Made by a program: the position numbers and the translations under genes. This document shows, in pieces, positions 8,981 to 18,405 of a stretch of DNA of 44,111 bases. The DNA is from a bacterium (GTDB lineage: Bacteria; Bacillota; Clostridia; Lachnospirales; Lachnospiraceae), in NCBI GenBank assembly GCA_023663725.1, contig JAMPGX010000008.1, forward strand, positions 80,477 through 124,587, in the 5' to 3' direction. Positions within the stretch are counted from its first letter, which is position 1, and the number at the start of each line of letters is the position of its first letter. A model generated the notes under the pieces. The model made no database searches. It was not told the origin of the DNA and saw only the letters and a list, made by a program, of their open reading frames with translations.

Positions 8981-10006
8981 ATGGAGAAGAAAAACATTGA
9001 CTGGAGCAATTTGGGCTTTGGATATGTACAGACAGACTATCGGTATGTATCCAATTTCACCAAGGGAGCATGGGATGAGGGTGTCCTGACTCAGGATGCC
9101 AATATTGTGCTCAATGAGTGCGCGGGGGTATTGCAGTACGCCCAGACGATCTTTGAGGGCCTCAAGGCGTACACGACGGAGGACGGCCATATCGTGACCT
9201 TCCGGCCTGACCTGAACGCGGAGAGGATGATGGACTCCGCGGCCAGACTGGAGATGCCCGTGTTTCCCAAGGAGAGATTTATCGATGCTGTGAATCAGGT
9301 GGTGGCGGCTAACGAGGCCTATGTTCCTCCCTATGGAAGCGGCGCAACGCTGTATCTGCGCCCCTATATGTTCGGCATGAATTCCGTGATAGGAGTAAAG
9401 CCCGCGGACGACTATCAGTTCCGCATTTTCTGTACTCCTGTAGGCCCCTATTTTAAAGGCGGAGCCAAGCCTCTGACTATCCGCGTCAGCGATTTTGACA
9501 GGGCGGCCCCCAACGGCACAGGTCATATCAAGGCCGGACTTAACTATGCCATGAGCCTGCATGCCATCGTGTCCGCTCATCACGAGGGATTTGATGAAAA
9601 TATGTATTTGGACCCTGGAACCCGCACCAAGGTGGAGGAGACCGGCGGCGCCAATTTCCTGTTTGTGACCAGGGATAACAAGGTGGTTACACCCAAGTCG
9701 AACAGCATCCTTCCCTCCATCACCCGCCGCTCGCTGGTGCAGGTGGCGCAGGAGTATCTGGGACTGGAGGTCCAGGAGAGAGAGGTGCTGCTCGAGGAAG
9801 TGCAGGATTTCGCGGAGTGTGGTCTGTGCGGTACGGCGGCGGTAATTTCTCCGGTGGGAAAGATCGTGGATCACGGCAAGGAGATCTGCATGCCCAGCGG
9901 CATGGACGAGATGGGGCCTGTCACCAAAAAGCTGTACGACACTCTGACCGGCATCCAGATGGGACGCATCCAGGCTCCCGAGGGCTGGATCCATGTGATT
10001 CGGTAA
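8981..10006 (+). CDS. ilvE: branched-chain amino acid aminotransferase
   Basis: A fold-type IV PLP enzyme that interconverts Leu, Ile and Val with their 2-keto acids using 2-oxoglutarate/glutamate. It has 341 residues from the ATG at 8981, the normal length for the BCAT II group. The PLP lysine is K184 in GHIKAGLNYAMS. The family signature appears as EETGGANFLFV followed by the ILPSITRRSL segment, and GTAAVISPVG carries the phosphate-binding region. The frame is open about 18 codons upstream, but that part is atypical and the purine-rich GGAAGAG site fits the ATG at 8981. Transcribed from the promoter at 8830. Confidence 0.95.
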   Translation: MEKKNIDWSNLGFGYVQTDYRYVSNFTKGAWDEGVLTQDANIVLNECAGVLQYAQTIFEGLKAYTTEDGHIVTFRPDLNAERMMDSAARLEMPVFPKERFIDAVNQVVAANEAYVPPYGSGATLYLRPYMFGMNSVIGVKPADDYQFRIFCTPVGPYFKGGAKPLTIRVSDFDRAAPNGTGHIKAGLNYAMSLHAIVSAHHEGFDENMYLDPGTRTKVEETGGANFLFVTRDNKVVTPKSNSILPSITRRSLVQVAQEYLGLEVQEREVLLEEVQDFAECGLCGTAAVISPVGKIVDHGKEICMPSGMDEMGPVTKKLYDTLTGIQMGRIQAPEGWIHVIR

Positions 10007-10106
10007 GGCTCTGCGCAGGGACGGTGGATTGCGAGCTTTGTGCAAAGGCGGATAGAATGGATTAGCGGAGAGTTTGCGGCGAATCCGTGTATAGAATGGT
10101 TAGGAA

Positions 10107-11198
10107 ATGAGGTTAGTGGAACTGGCGGAGATTAGATCGAGGAGAAAAAAAGTATATGCAGGACTTCTGGGGATGCTGCTGGCCATAGCGCTGGCAGCGT
10201 TGGCCCTGGGAGGCTGTGGCCGTGCGGACGGTCATTCCCGCGTGATATTTACCACTGGCTTCAAGGCGGACGAGGTGTTCCGCATCGGCAAAATATCCTG
10301 TACCCTGCCGGAATTCATGGTATATCTGATCAATACCCAGAACCAGTATGAGAATGTGTATGGGGAACAGATATGGACGGTGGAGCTGGAGGGTGTAACT
10401 CTGGAGGAGAATATCAAAGATAATGTGCTGGCCAAGATCGCGCAGATCAAGACCATGTACCTGATGGCCAGAGACAGGAAGCTTGAGCTCGACGAGACGG
10501 AGTGGCAACGGGTGGAGCTATCTGCAGAGACCTATTACAATTCCCTGACAGACAGGGAGATTGAGGCAATGGGTGTGGACAGGGAGCTTATTCAACAGCT
10601 CTACACAGAGTACGCCATGGCTGAGAAGGTGTATAATCAGATCATTGAAGATATCAATCCGGAGATCAGCGATGACGAGGCCCGCACAATCACAGTCGAG
10701 CATATTTTGGTACGCACCTATACCACGGATGGCACCGGAAAGCGGATCGAGTACTCGGACAGCATGAGGCGTGACTGCTATGAGGAGATAGAGAGGCTGC
10801 GGCAGCAGGCGATGGACGGGGAAGCGGATTTCGCGGAGCTGGCGGCAAAATACAGCGATGATGAGAAGCTTGTCTATTCGTTTCGCAAGGGAGAGATAGA
10901 CGCCGCTCTGGAGGAGGAGGCATTTCGTCTGGAGAGCGGGGAGATCAGCGATGTGATAGAGCTGGAGGGCGGCTACCATCTGTTGCGCTGTATCAGTACC
11001 TTTGATCGCAAGGAAACAGATGAAAATAAGAAAAAGATTGTGGAGGAGAGACGCAGACAGGTTTTTGGTCAGGAATATGAGGTCTTTGTGGCGGACCTGG
11101 TGCGCAGCCTGAACGAAGAACTGTGGCAGGAGATCAATCTGGTCCATGATGAACAGGTGCGTACGGATGATTTCTTTTCCGTGTATGAACAGAGTTAA
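10107..11198 (+). CDS. parvulin-type peptidyl-prolyl isomerase lipoprotein (PrsA/SurA-like)
   Basis: An exported folding factor of 363 residues. The N-terminus has an RSRRKK basic patch, a hydrophobic core (residues 16-34) and a lipobox LGGC with the lipidated Cys at 37, so it should be anchored on the outer face of the membrane. A SurA-N-like helical region spans about 60-185. The parvulin domain spans about 190-300 (VEHILVRT, then FAELAAKYSDD, and GEISDVIELEGGYHLLRC). Helical C-terminal region. It lies 100 bases after ilvE; no own promoter was identified and read-through is possible. Confidence 0.88.
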   Translation: MRLVELAEIRSRRKKVYAGLLGMLLAIALAALALGGCGRADGHSRVIFTTGFKADEVFRIGKISCTLPEFMVYLINTQNQYENVYGEQIWTVELEGVTLEENIKDNVLAKIAQIKTMYLMARDRKLELDETEWQRVELSAETYYNSLTDREIEAMGVDRELIQQLYTEYAMAEKVYNQIIEDINPEISDDEARTITVEHILVRTYTTDGTGKRIEYSDSMRRDCYEEIERLRQQAMDGEADFAELAAKYSDDEKLVYSFRKGEIDAALEEEAFRLESGEISDVIELEGGYHLLRCISTFDRKETDENKKKIVEERRRQVFGQEYEVFVADLVRSLNEELWQEINLVHDEQVRTDDFFSVYEQS

Positions 11199-11263
11199 TG
11201 AAAATTTTAGAATTATAAATTATGCCTGAAAATGCCGTAATTCCGGTACTTTCGAGCAAACTG

Positions 11264-11290
11264 TTAGCACTCGTGTGAAATGAGTGCTAA
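11264..11290. promoter_or_regulatory. CIRCE operator (HrcA binding site)
   Basis: A perfect consensus inverted repeat: TTAGCACTC at 11264-11272, 9-bp spacer, GAGTGCTAA at 11282-11290. This is the binding site of the heat-shock repressor HrcA. It lies 7 bp upstream of the -35 of the htpG promoter. Confidence 0.95.
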
Positions 11291-11297
11291 TTTTGTA

Positions 11298-11326
11298 TTG
11301 ACATTTTGGATTGAGGGAGATACACT
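11298..11326 (+). promoter_or_regulatory. sigma-A promoter for htpG
   Basis: TTGACA at 11298-11303, a 17-bp spacer, TACACT at 11321-11326. It gives a leader of about 70 bases to the htpG ATG. Confidence 0.8.
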
Positions 11327-11402
11327 TATCCTTAGTGGCAGCAAACAAACTGCGGGAAAGAATCATCAAGAAAACAAAGAACAAGAAAAGGATGTGGTAT
11401 GT

Positions 11403-13562
11403 ATGGCAGCAAAAAGCGGCAGTTTATCGATCAACAGCGAAAACATTTTCCCGATTATCAAAAAGTGGTTGTACAGCGATCACGACATCTTTTACCGGGA
11501 GCTGATCTCCAATGGGTGTGACGCCATCACTAAGCTCAAGAAGCTGGACATGATGGGAGAGTATTCCCTGCCGGATGATTACAAGCCCAGGATGGACGTG
11601 GTGGTTGACCCGGAGAACAAGACGCTGACCTTTACGGACAACGGCTTGGGCATGACCGCCGATGAGGTGGAGGAGTATATCAATCAGATCGCTTTCTCCG
11701 GCGCGACGGATTTTATCGAGAAGTACAAGGACAAGAGCAACGCGGATCAGATCATCGGACACTTTGGTCTGGGCTTCTACTCTGCGTTCATGGTGGCCGA
11801 CGAGGTGCATATCGACACTTTGTCCTATCAGGAGGGCGCGACACCGGTACACTGGGAGTGCGACGGCGGCACGGAGTTCTCCATGGAAGAAGGGGACAAG
11901 GCGGAGGTTGGCACCAGGATCACCCTGTTTCTGAACGACGAATGCCTTGAATTCTGCAACGAGTACAAGGCGCGCGAGGTGTTGAAGAAGTATTGTTCTT
12001 TTATGCCCACGGAGATCTATCTTTCCAAGGCGAACACGCAGGAGACACAGATCATCAAGTTGGATGAGAAGCAGGCGGATGACGTGGTGATCGAGGAGAT
12101 TCATCCTGAACCCAAGGAGGCCAAGGAGGGGGAGGAACCGGAGGAGCCCGGCGAGGAGAAGCTGAAGATCAGGAAGCGCCCCGAGCTGATCAACGAGACG
12201 GTGCCTCTGTGGACCAAGCATCCTAATGACTGTACCAGGGAGGAATATCTGGCCTTCTACCGCAAGGTGTTCCAGGATTATAAGGAGCCCTTGTTCTGGG
12301 TACACTTGAATATGGATTATCCCTTTAACTTAAAGGGTATCCTGTATTTCCCCAAGATCAATATGGAGTACGAGTCCATCGAGGGCACGATCAAGCTGTA
12401 CAATAATCAGGTGTTCATAGCGGATAACATCAAGGAAGTGATTCCAGAGTTCCTGCTATTGTTAAAGGGCGTGATCGACTGTCCAGATCTTCCTCTGAAT
12501 GTGTCCAGGAGCGCGCTGCAGAATGACGGCTTTGTGAAAAAGATCTCCGAGTTTATCAGCAAAAAGGTGGCGGATAAGCTATCCGGTATGTGCAAAACGG
12601 AAAAGGAGGAGTACGATAAGTACTGGGATGATATCAGTCCCTTCATCAAGTTCGGTTGCCTGAAGGATGACAAATTCTGCGAGAAGATGAACGATTACAT
12701 CCTCTTTAAGAATCTGGAGGGCAAGTATCTGACTTTGCCGGAGTGTCTGGAGGTGAAGCCCACCGACGAGGAAGCGGAGAGCGCTGCAGCGGACAACGCT
12801 GCGGCGGACAGCGGCAATGGCGCAGATGCCGCTTCAACGGATGCAGGCGCTGCCGTAGATGAGAATGGCGAGACCGTGGAGGCGGAGATCGTGACGGAGG
12901 AACCGGCGGAAGCCGCTGAGGAAGAGGAAGAGGCGGAAGAGGAGAAGAAGGAGAAGATCATCTACTATGTGACGGACGAGCAGCAGCAGAGCCAGTATAT
13001 CAATATGTTCAAGGCCGCCAAGATGGACGCTGTAATCCTCACTCACAATATTGATCAGCCCTTCATCTCCCAGCTGGAGTCCAAGAACGAGGGCGTGAAA
13101 TTCATGCGCATTGACGCCGATCTGACCGAGACCTTCAAGGCTAAGACCTCCAAGAAGGCGGAGAAGGAGATGGAGGAGCAGGCTGAGGCCATCAGCGCTA
13201 TCATGAAGAAGGCCCTGAAGAATGACAAGATCACCGTCAAGGTGGAGAAGCTGAAGAACAAGAAGATATCCTCCGTGATCACCCTGTCTGAAGAGAGCAG
13301 GCGGATGCAGGATATGATGAAGATGTATTCGATGAACGGTATGGATATGGGAGGCTTTGGCAGCGAGGGAGAGACGCTGGTGCTCAACGCCAATCATCCG
13401 CTGGTGCAGTATGTTGTGGAGCATCAGGACGGCGCCAACGTGGAGATGATCTGTGAGCAGCTCTACGATCTGGCCAAAATCCAGCATGCGCCTCTGGCGC
13501 CGGAGGCCATGACCAAATTCATAGCCAGAAGCAATGACATCATGCTGCTGTTGGCCAAGTAG
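11403..13562 (+). CDS. htpG: molecular chaperone HtpG (Hsp90 family)
   Basis: ATP-dependent chaperone, 719 residues. The N-terminal GHKL ATPase has RELISNGCDAITKL (Asn in the ATP-lid motif), DNGLGMT and GHFGLGFYSAFMVAD. The middle domain contains PLNVSRSALQ with the conserved Arg. The C-terminal dimerisation part follows. About 65 residues (453-518) form an Ala/Glu/Asp-rich low-complexity insertion, and a shorter acidic stretch lies near 230-255. The protein is therefore longer than typical bacterial HtpG. The frame is open further upstream, but the ATG at 11403 begins the conserved MAAKSGSLSINSENIFPIIKK. A CIRCE site indicates heat-shock control by HrcA. Confidence 0.95.
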   Translation: MAAKSGSLSINSENIFPIIKKWLYSDHDIFYRELISNGCDAITKLKKLDMMGEYSLPDDYKPRMDVVVDPENKTLTFTDNGLGMTADEVEEYINQIAFSGATDFIEKYKDKSNADQIIGHFGLGFYSAFMVADEVHIDTLSYQEGATPVHWECDGGTEFSMEEGDKAEVGTRITLFLNDECLEFCNEYKAREVLKKYCSFMPTEIYLSKANTQETQIIKLDEKQADDVVIEEIHPEPKEAKEGEEPEEPGEEKLKIRKRPELINETVPLWTKHPNDCTREEYLAFYRKVFQDYKEPLFWVHLNMDYPFNLKGILYFPKINMEYESIEGTIKLYNNQVFIADNIKEVIPEFLLLLKGVIDCPDLPLNVSRSALQNDGFVKKISEFISKKVADKLSGMCKTEKEEYDKYWDDISPFIKFGCLKDDKFCEKMNDYILFKNLEGKYLTLPECLEVKPTDEEAESAAADNAAADSGNGADAASTDAGAAVDENGETVEAEIVTEEPAEAAEEEEEAEEEKKEKIIYYVTDEQQQSQYINMFKAAKMDAVILTHNIDQPFISQLESKNEGVKFMRIDADLTETFKAKTSKKAEKEMEEQAEAISAIMKKALKNDKITVKVEKLKNKKISSVITLSEESRRMQDMMKMYSMNGMDMGGFGSEGETLVLNANHPLVQYVVEHQDGANVEMICEQLYDLAKIQHAPLAPEAMTKFIARSNDIMLLLAK

Positions 13563-13602
13563 ACGAACGAAGTCTGTCAGCAAGTAGCTTTGTAGAAATA
13601 TA

Positions 13603-13660
13603 CCGGCACTAAGCCTGAGCCGAAAGATATTTGGCGTCGCAGGCTTAGCGCCGGCTTTTT
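13603..13660 (+). terminator. rho-independent terminator after htpG
   Basis: CCGGC (13603-13607) and TAAGCCTG (13610-13617) pair with CAGGCTTA (13640-13647) and GCCGG (13650-13654), followed by five T. Confidence 0.88.
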
Positions 13661-13711
13661 CGCGAGTTTACCGTAAATCAGTATTCATGGGGAGGCTGCG
13701 GGGGTATAAAC

Positions 13712-14185
13712 ATGATTAAATTAGTTGATGTTAATGAGCAAAATTGGTTGGAGATTGTTCGGCTCAGCGTCAATGAAGAGCAGAAAAAATTCCTGGACAG
13801 ACCTGTTGGCATTTTAGCAAGGGGCTATGTCTATCGCTCCTGTAGGGCCAGAGTTTATGGCATATCAAACAACGAACAAATTGTAGGCGTTGCGCTAGTA
13901 AAAGACATGGATGAAGAGCCTGCCTGTTACGATTTGCAGCAGTTTATGATCGACCAGCGCTTTCAGAATAAAGGTTATGGCACCGAGGCGCTGCGCCTGA
14001 TACTTTCTCTGTTATTTAAAGAAAAGAAATATGATCGGGTAGAGGTCTGTGTGAATAAATACGATGCTGCAGCGCTGTGGGTGTACCAAAAGGTCGGATT
14101 TGAGGATACCGGATATATTGATGAATGTGTTCCAGACTGCTATAACCTTATGTATAACCTTAACCATTTTCAGATAAGGGAGTAA
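13712..14185 (+). CDS. GNAT-family N-acetyltransferase
   Basis: A 157-residue single-domain acetyl-CoA-dependent acetyltransferase. The acetyl-CoA loop motif A is DQRFQNKGYGTEALRL (about residues 76-91). A following beta strand and helix include VCVNKYDAAALWVYQKVGFEDTGY, the typical motif B with the Asn and Tyr. The overall pattern resembles polyamine (BltD/SpeG-like) acetyltransferases, but the substrate cannot be assigned. GGGG lies about 8 bases before the ATG. It is isolated between the htpG terminator and the ABC exporter promoter. Confidence 0.88.
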   Translation: MIKLVDVNEQNWLEIVRLSVNEEQKKFLDRPVGILARGYVYRSCRARVYGISNNEQIVGVALVKDMDEEPACYDLQQFMIDQRFQNKGYGTEALRLILSLLFKEKKYDRVEVCVNKYDAAALWVYQKVGFEDTGYIDECVPDCYNLMYNLNHFQIRE

Positions 14186-14214
14186 AATTTCCAGATGCAA
14201 AACTTTTTACATTC

Positions 14215-14223
14215 TGATATAAT
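14215..14223 (+). promoter_or_regulatory. extended -10 promoter for the ABC exporter pair
   Basis: TGATATAAT, a perfect -10 with TGn extension and a weak -35. It lies 30 bases after the GNAT stop and gives a leader of about 140 bases. Confidence 0.5.
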
Positions 14224-14370
14224 TAACTCATTGCAGAATCTGAGCGGTGGTGAACGGCAGAGATATTTTGGGGCGATCAGATAACGGGGAAACAGTGGGA
14301 TAAGGTCAATAGACAGGCTATATGGCAGCGGTTTGTCACAGAGTGGGTTTGTCATAGAGAGGAACGGGAC

Positions 14371-16320
14371 ATGAAGGAAATACGGTTTATCATGCAGTAT
14401 ATCAGAAGGCATAAATGGCACTATGCGGCGGGCATTGTCACGCTGTTTGTGGTGGATTTTGCCAATCTGTACATACCGAGAATCACAGGCGCGGTCACGG
14501 ATGGATTGACGGATCACACACTGGACTGGAATGGCGTGAAGAGCTGTCTGCTGGCATTGCTTTTGCTGGGGCTGACCCTGGCCATCGGACGCTTCCTCTG
14601 GAGGTATTTTCTGTTTGGCTCCGCCAGAAAGATCGAGAGGGAGCTGCGCAACGATCTGTTTGCCCATCTGGAAGAGATGAGCGTGGACTATTTCAATGAG
14701 AACAAGACCGGCGACCTGATGACCCGCTTTACCAGCGATTTGAATGCCATCCGCATGGCCATCGGGATGGCGGTGATCTCCGCCTTTGACGCCACGGTGA
14801 TGACTGTGATGGTCATCGGACAGATGATGGTGTATGTGAATGTGAAGCTGACGCTGCTGGCGCTGATCCCTATGGTGATCATCTGCGGAGGAACGATTTA
14901 CTATGGCAAGATCATTCATGCCAGATATATGGAACGCCAGGAGGCAGTGTCCGATCTGACGGATTATGTACAGGAGAGCTTCTCGGGCATTCGGGTGATC
15001 AAGGCGTTTGTCAGAGAACAGGCTCAGCTGAAGGCCTTTACAAAGGCAAATGAGAATACCAGGGAGAAGAATCTGAGCCTGGTGCGTCTGCAGGCCGTGG
15101 TCATGCCTCTTCTGGAGGTGTTTATCGGCATCAGCAGCCTGGTGACCCTGATTTACGGCGGCTATCTGGCGATCGTGGGGGAGATTACGCTGGGGCGCTT
15201 TGTGGCTTTTCACCAGTATGTGAATATGCTGGTGTGGCCCATGCTGGCTTGTGGGGACGCGATCAATACCTTTGCCCAGGGCGGCGCGTCCATCAAGCGG
15301 GTGCAGGCCGTCATGGAGGAGGAGCCAGGGGTGAGAGATTTGTTCTCGAATCAGCCTCAGCCCTGTGAACAGCAGGACTCCGGCACGGAAAAGTCTGCTG
15401 CTCGAGCCAAGGAACGTCTGGCGGCGGATACAGGACGGCGCCAGGGGGCTTCGCTGACGGGACAGATCACGTTCTCCCATCTGACCTACACGCACAAGGG
15501 GGCGCTCCAACCGGATCTGCGGGACGTCTGCCTGGAGGTCCCCGCGGGCACTACGCTGGCTGTCATCGGGCGCACCGGCAGCGGCAAATCCACGCTGGTC
15601 AATCTGATGCTGCATCTGTACAACACAGAGCAGGGCATGATATTGCTGGACGGCAGAGATATTAACAGCATTCCGTTGAAGGAGCTACGGCGCCAGATTG
15701 CCTATGTGCCCCAGGATAATTTTCTGTTCTCTGACACGCTGAAGGCCAATATTGCCTTCGGCGTCGAGGGTCAGGACATGGAACAGATTATTGCCGCTAC
15801 GAAAGCGGCATGCATTCATGACAGCATCATGGAATTTCCCGACCAGTATGATACGATGGTGGGGGAGAGGGGCGTGACCCTCTCCGGCGGGCAGAAGCAG
15901 CGCAGCTCCATTGCCAGGGCGTTAATGAAAGACGCCCCTATATTGATACTGGACGATGCGCTCTCCGCCGTGGATACGGACACGGAGGAGCAGCTGCTGC
16001 GGAACTTGCAGGAGAATCGCAGGGGCAAGACCACGATTCTGATCGCTCACCGCATCTCCACGATTCAGCATGCTGATGTGATTCTGGTGCTGGAGGACGG
16101 CAGGGCGGCGGAGGTGGGCGATCACGCTCAGCTCATGGAACAAAAGGGTATCTATTTCGAGATGTTTGAAAAGCAGCAGTTGGAGGCCGCCATGGGCGAG
16201 CAGAGGGCGGCGCTGCACCGAGAGTATCAGGACGAGCCCCATCCGTTCGCGGATGAGACCGCTGTTGATGTGCAACGGCTTCAGGAGGCCGCCAAGACAA
16301 CGGGAAAGGAGGCAATGTAA
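14371..16320 (+). CDS. heterodimeric ABC exporter subunit 1 (degenerate catalytic site)
   Basis: A 649-residue half-transporter with six membrane helices (about 17-300) and a C-terminal ATPase. Walker A is GRTGSGKST (about 399-407), the signature is LSGGQKQ (about 503), and Walker B is ILILDDALSAVD. The catalytic Glu after Walker B is Asp, as in the non-hydrolysing site of asymmetric exporters such as TM287/288, LmrCD and BmrCD. An extra Gln/Ala/Lys-rich linker of about 35 residues separates the membrane and ATPase parts. Co-transcribed with the next gene, whose ATG follows its stop by one base. It probably exports drugs or lipophilic compounds. Confidence 0.92.
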   Translation: MKEIRFIMQYIRRHKWHYAAGIVTLFVVDFANLYIPRITGAVTDGLTDHTLDWNGVKSCLLALLLLGLTLAIGRFLWRYFLFGSARKIERELRNDLFAHLEEMSVDYFNENKTGDLMTRFTSDLNAIRMAIGMAVISAFDATVMTVMVIGQMMVYVNVKLTLLALIPMVIICGGTIYYGKIIHARYMERQEAVSDLTDYVQESFSGIRVIKAFVREQAQLKAFTKANENTREKNLSLVRLQAVVMPLLEVFIGISSLVTLIYGGYLAIVGEITLGRFVAFHQYVNMLVWPMLACGDAINTFAQGGASIKRVQAVMEEEPGVRDLFSNQPQPCEQQDSGTEKSAARAKERLAADTGRRQGASLTGQITFSHLTYTHKGALQPDLRDVCLEVPAGTTLAVIGRTGSGKSTLVNLMLHLYNTEQGMILLDGRDINSIPLKELRRQIAYVPQDNFLFSDTLKANIAFGVEGQDMEQIIAATKAACIHDSIMEFPDQYDTMVGERGVTLSGGQKQRSSIARALMKDAPILILDDALSAVDTDTEEQLLRNLQENRRGKTTILIAHRISTIQHADVILVLEDGRAAEVGDHAQLMEQKGIYFEMFEKQQLEAAMGEQRAALHREYQDEPHPFADETAVDVQRLQEAAKTTGKEAM

Positions 16321-16321
16321 C

Positions 16322-18313
16322 ATGCGCAGACTGTTGACTTATCTCAAGCCTCACAAATGGACGATGGCCATTGCCACAATTCTGGTGCTCTTTATCATCG
16401 TTGTGGAGCTGTATCGCCCCATCATCATCGGCGATGCCATCGACGACTATATCAACGGCTATTACCAGCCCTTTCAGGTGACGGCAGAAGGTGCAAAAGG
16501 GGCCGTGCCCTACGGGGACATCTGGCTGTCCAGAGTGGAGCGGCAGGATGGCCAGCTTCAGGACGGAACGAGCCATTATTATCAGCTTTTTCTCTATGAG
16601 GATCACTATTACATGGCCGAGGAATTGACCGCCGCGGAGAGTCAGGCTCTGGCCGAGGGCAGTGTCAGCCTGGTCAAAACCTATGTGGACGCGGGGGCCC
16701 CCCTCCTGGACAGGGAACAGCTCAAGGCGCTGCGCCACTATGATTTTACAGGGATTCTCTATGCTGCTGGGCTATATCTGCTCATGATGCTGCTGGGCTT
16801 TGGACTGAACGCAGTGGACACCTGGATGCTGCAGAAGATGGGGCAGAACATTATCTTTCGCATGAGGGAGCAGGTCTTTTCCCACATCCACAGCCTGTCC
16901 CTGAGCTTCTTCAACACGACTCCGGTGGGCAAGCTGGTGACTCGGGTCAGCAATGACACCGAGGCGGTGAATGAACTGTTTACTACGATTCTGGTGAGAC
17001 TGTTTAAAAATATTGTAAAAATCCTGGGCTATGCGGTGGTGATGCTGTCTATCAGCGTGCGGATGACGCTGGTATCCTTTGTGCTGCTGCCAGTGGTGGG
17101 CGCGCTCACTTTTGTGTTTCGCTTCTATTCTCGGAAAGCCTACAAGATCACCCGCAACAAGATTACAGAGCTGAATACCTTTCTCTCCGAGCATATCTCC
17201 GGCATGAGACTGATTCAGGTGTTTGTTCGGGAGAAGGAAAAGTACGAGGAGTTTGAAAAGAAGTCTCAGGAGCTGTTTCGAGCCAATTGGCGGGAGGTTA
17301 TGACTTTTGCGATCTTCCGTCCCAGTATTTACTTTTTGTCGATTGTCGCTATGGTGATCGTGATCGGCACTGGCAGCTACTCGGTGCTGGGAGGCAGTCT
17401 GTCTCTGGGAACTCTGTTTATATTTATCACCTATATCAGCTCTTTCTTCGAGCCTATTCAGGAGCTGGCGGAGCAGTTTGGCACGCTGCAATCCTCCCTG
17501 GCTTCCGCGGAGAAGGTCTTCTCGATATTGGACGAGGAGCCGCAGATCGTGAACGCTTCCAAGCCCACAGAGGTGGACATCAAGGGGCGTATTGAGTTCA
17601 GGCATGTATGGTTTGCCTATGAGAAAGAGGACTACATCTTAAAGGATGTGAGCTTTGTGATTCATCCGGGGGAGAAGGTGGCCTTTGTGGGCGCTACCGG
17701 GGCGGGAAAGACCTCCATTCTGAACCTGATCGGCAGATATTTTGATATTCAAAAGGGAGAGATTCTGATAGACGGCGTCAGCATCAAGGAAATCGATAAG
17801 GCGGAGCTGCGCGGGGCTATCGGTCAGGTGCAGCAGGATGTGTTTCTGTTTACCGGCGATATCAAGGGGAATATCTCTCTTGACAACGAGGATATCAGTC
17901 GCGAGGACGTGATTCGCGCAGCGCGGACAGTTCACGCGGACACTTTTATCGAGAAGCTGCCCGGAACCTACGACGCGCCTGTGACGGAGCGGGGTAGCAC
18001 ATTGTCCGCAGGGCAGAGACAGCTGATCTCTTTTGCGCGCACTTTGGCCTACGAGCCTCGGATTTTGGTGTTGGATGAGGCCACGGCCAACATTGACACC
18101 GAGACGGAGAGCCTGATTACGCAGGCTCTGTCTGCGCTGATGAAGGATCGCACCACGATTATGGTGGCTCACCGCCTGTCCACGATTCAGCACGCGGACA
18201 AGATCATCGTCCTGCACCACGGCCGTATCCGAGAGTCGGGCAGCCATCAGGAGCTGCTGGCTCAGGGCGGGCTGTACAAGAAGCTATACGATCTGCAGCT
18301 GGTGCAGGAGTAA
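16322..18313 (+). CDS. heterodimeric ABC exporter subunit 2 (catalytic, with extracellular insertion)
   Basis: A 663-residue partner of the preceding subunit. After the first membrane helix (about 12-32) there is an insertion of about 100 residues (48-145) on the outer face, like the extracellular domain in BmrD-type subunits. Five more helices follow, then an ATPase with Walker A GATGAGKTS (about 457), signature LSAGQRQ (about 560) and Walker B ILVLDEATANID with the canonical catalytic Glu. AGGAGG ends 9 bases before the ATG at 16322. The frame is open 52 codons upstream, but only inside the previous gene. The signature has Ala where the consensus is Gly. Confidence 0.92.
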   Translation: MRRLLTYLKPHKWTMAIATILVLFIIVVELYRPIIIGDAIDDYINGYYQPFQVTAEGAKGAVPYGDIWLSRVERQDGQLQDGTSHYYQLFLYEDHYYMAEELTAAESQALAEGSVSLVKTYVDAGAPLLDREQLKALRHYDFTGILYAAGLYLLMMLLGFGLNAVDTWMLQKMGQNIIFRMREQVFSHIHSLSLSFFNTTPVGKLVTRVSNDTEAVNELFTTILVRLFKNIVKILGYAVVMLSISVRMTLVSFVLLPVVGALTFVFRFYSRKAYKITRNKITELNTFLSEHISGMRLIQVFVREKEKYEEFEKKSQELFRANWREVMTFAIFRPSIYFLSIVAMVIVIGTGSYSVLGGSLSLGTLFIFITYISSFFEPIQELAEQFGTLQSSLASAEKVFSILDEEPQIVNASKPTEVDIKGRIEFRHVWFAYEKEDYILKDVSFVIHPGEKVAFVGATGAGKTSILNLIGRYFDIQKGEILIDGVSIKEIDKAELRGAIGQVQQDVFLFTGDIKGNISLDNEDISREDVIRAARTVHADTFIEKLPGTYDAPVTERGSTLSAGQRQLISFARTLAYEPRILVLDEATANIDTETESLITQALSALMKDRTTIMVAHRLSTIQHADKIIVLHHGRIRESGSHQELLAQGGLYKKLYDLQLVQE

Positions 18314-18405
18314 AGTATTTGACTGGTGCAGTATCGCGAGCAGGCTTGCGATATGCGGGGGATAGAAATGGATAAGTTAAGGCATGAAAAGCCAGGAAGT
18401 ACGAT

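Noticed and set aside
14322-14357. 11-codon leader peptide before the ABC exporter
   Set aside because: No clear ribosome site and no attenuator hairpin pair could be drawn; BmrB-like control is not supported.
14170-15615. 481-residue antisense frame across the ABC exporter gene
   Set aside because: Low-quality composition (His, Gln, Arg rich), no ribosome site, opposite a clear conserved gene.
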